DNA from: Sphingomonadaceae bacterium
GTDB taxonomy: Bacteria > Pseudomonadota > Alphaproteobacteria > Sphingomonadales > Sphingomonadaceae
Direction of reading: 5' to 3'
DNA: 8,181 nt
NCBI GenBank assembly: GCA_019454625.1
Contig: JACFNY010000075.1
Location: 1-8,181 of the forward strand
Both the position numbers and the translations under genes were made by a program. This document shows, in pieces, positions 7,338 through 8,181 of the stretch; positions within the stretch are counted from its first letter, which is position 1, and each line of letters starts with the position of its first letter. The notes below the pieces were generated by a model that saw nothing but the letters and a program-made list of their open reading frames with translations, had not been told where the DNA came from and did not search any database.

Positions 7338-7343
7338 CTCCCT
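7338..7343 (-). promoter_or_regulatory. Ribosome binding site of the HyuB-like gene
   Basis: AGGGAG on the minus strand, nine bases before the ATG at 7326-7328. It overlaps the first base of the upstream TGA (7343-7345) and supports the short start. Confidence 0.65.
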
Positions 7344-8181
7344 CAGGCGCTGCGTTCGAGGACGCCGTTCCGCCAGGCGTCGATGTGGAAGGTCCAGCCC
7401 GGCGCGACCACATGGGTCGTGTCGGGGCTTTCGATGACGGCCGGGCCGCTGATCCGGTTGCCGGGTTTCAGCCGCCGCGCATCGTAGATCGGCGTGTCCG
7501 TGAAGCCGTCCGCCGGGTCCCAGTAGACGGGGCGCGTCTCGGTCTGCGCGTTCGCGTCGGGCTCGGGCGCGGCGAGCGTTTCGGCGGGCAGCGCGAACGC
7601 GTCCTGCGCGACCGATGCGGTGAGGAAGAAGCTCTCGACGTTGATGCCGCCCGCCGGGAAGGTCGCCTCGGGCGAATAAACCTCGGCGTAGCGCGCGGTG
7701 AACGCATCGCACAGCGCCTTCACGTCGTCGGCGCTCTCCAGCCGCAGCGTCGGCGCGGCGACGCGCGTCATGTTGTACTGGCTGCCGTAGCGCATATCGA
7801 GTTCGAGCCGGAACGCCATGTCGCGCTCGTCGAAGCCTTCGAGCTTCAGGTCGCGCGTTGCGAGATCGACGAGCTCGGAAACGAGATCGTTGAACGGCGC
7901 GAGCTCGGAGAGATAGGCCTGCTCCGCCCAGTTGAAGAGCTTCAGCGAGCGCGAGCGTTCCCACACCTCCTTGATCGCCATCGTCGAGGCGCCGAACGCG
8001 CCGAACACCGACGATTGCAGCGGCACGACGATCTTGCCGACGCCGATGAACGGCGCGAAGCCGACCGCGTGCGCGCCGCCCGCGCCGCCGCAGGCGTAGA
8101 GCACGAAGGTGCGCGGGTCGTGGCCCTTCAGCGCCACCTCGTTGAACACCTCCTGCCCCATGCGCGCGTCGATCATGCGGC
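7343..8181 (-). CDS. HyuA-family ATPase subunit (ketone-carboxylase-beta-like), N-terminus cut by window edge
   Basis: C-terminal 278 residues of a hydantoinase-A/oxoprolinase-family protein; family members run near 700 residues, so more than half lies beyond 8181. An internal ATG at 8174-8176 is not the start: the frame continues through an arginine codon to the edge, and the sequence there is mid-domain. YACGGAGGAH (bases 8069-8098) is the glycine-rich adenosine-site motif of this ASKHA-like ATPase; many relatives have phenylalanine where this one has cysteine. The C-terminal beta-rich part ends with RISGPAVIESPDTTHVVAPG, typical of the family. It should form a complex with the HyuB-like subunit encoded 14 bp downstream, providing ATP-dependent phosphorylation of substrate or bicarbonate. 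Whether it is a carboxylase, hydantoinase or lactamase subunit cannot be decided from this fragment alone. Confidence 0.92.
   Translation of the reverse strand, partial: RMIDARMGQEVFNEVALKGHDPRTFVLYACGGAGGAHAVGFAPFIGVGKIVVPLQSSVFGAFGASTMAIKEVWERSRSLKLFNWAEQAYLSELAPFNDLVSELVDLATRDLKLEGFDERDMAFRLELDMRYGSQYNMTRVAAPTLRLESADDVKALCDAFTARYAEVYSPEATFPAGGINVESFFLTASVAQDAFALPAETLAAPEPDANAQTETRPVYWDPADGFTDTPIYDARRLKPGNRISGPAVIESPDTTHVVAPGWTFHIDAWRNGVLERSA

Larger units (their letters stand above)
1..8181 (-). other. Predicted single polycistronic unit (six genes, both ends open)
   Basis: All six genes run the same way with junctions of 14 bp, 7 bp, a 4-bp overlap, 7 bp and 34 bp. I see no hairpin followed by a T-run and no convincing promoter in any junction, and no non-coding stretch longer than 34 bp. 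The promoter, the start of the HyuA-like gene and any regulator must lie right of 8181. The end of the receptor gene lies left of base 1. Co-transcription is inferred from spacing only. Confidence 0.75.

Noticed and set aside
7329..7964. N-terminal extension of the HyuB-like protein up to 7964
   Set aside because: The extension lies in an alternative frame of the HyuA-like gene, is Arg/Ala-rich, and the ATG at 7328 has its own ribosome binding site.

Overview
The window is GC-rich, gene-dense bacterial DNA in which every supportable gene lies on the minus strand, so the biological order runs from right (8181) to left (1). The TonB-dependent receptor has an N-terminus and an AQKREQ-type plug start common in Sphingomonadales and Caulobacterales. 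Together with the base composition and the outer-membrane architecture, this suggests an alphaproteobacterium, probably a sphingomonad. That assignment is an inference from style, not from a marker gene.

Layout in transcription order: (1) the C-terminal part of a HyuA/acetone-carboxylase-beta-like ATPase subunit, cut by the right window edge (7343-8181); (2) a complete HyuB/acetone-carboxylase-alpha-like subunit of 692 residues (5250-7328); (3) an AMP-forming acyl-CoA ligase with a GTG start (3632-5242); (4) a small DUF35/OB-fold protein with an incomplete zinc ribbon (3222-3635); (5) an SCP-x-type thiolase (2075-3214); (6) a TonB-dependent outer-membrane receptor whose C-terminus is cut by the left edge (1-2040). 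The junctions are 14 bp, 7 bp, a 4-bp ATGA overlap, 7 bp and 34 bp. There is no gap near 300 bp, no visible terminator and no internal promoter that I could support, so one polycistronic unit is likely. The promoter and any regulator must lie beyond 8181.

How the genes may work together (inference): the two Hyu-like subunits resemble ATP-dependent ketone carboxylases more than classic hydantoinases. A ketone carboxylase makes a beta-keto acid, an AMP-forming ligase turns it into a beta-ketoacyl-CoA, and a thiolase splits that into acyl-CoA plus acetyl-CoA. This is the logic of anaerobic acetophenone catabolism (acetophenone carboxylase, benzoylacetate-CoA ligase, thiolase), here with an SCP-x thiolase/DUF35 pair, often seen with bulky substrates such as steroid side chains, and with an outer-membrane importer. 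The substrate cannot be read from the sequence. The main alternative is ATP-dependent lactam, imide or oxoproline hydrolysis by the Hyu pair.

No RNA genes, mobile elements, CRISPR arrays or long repeats were seen. Many long open frames antisense to, or out of frame with, these genes are by-products of high GC and were rejected.
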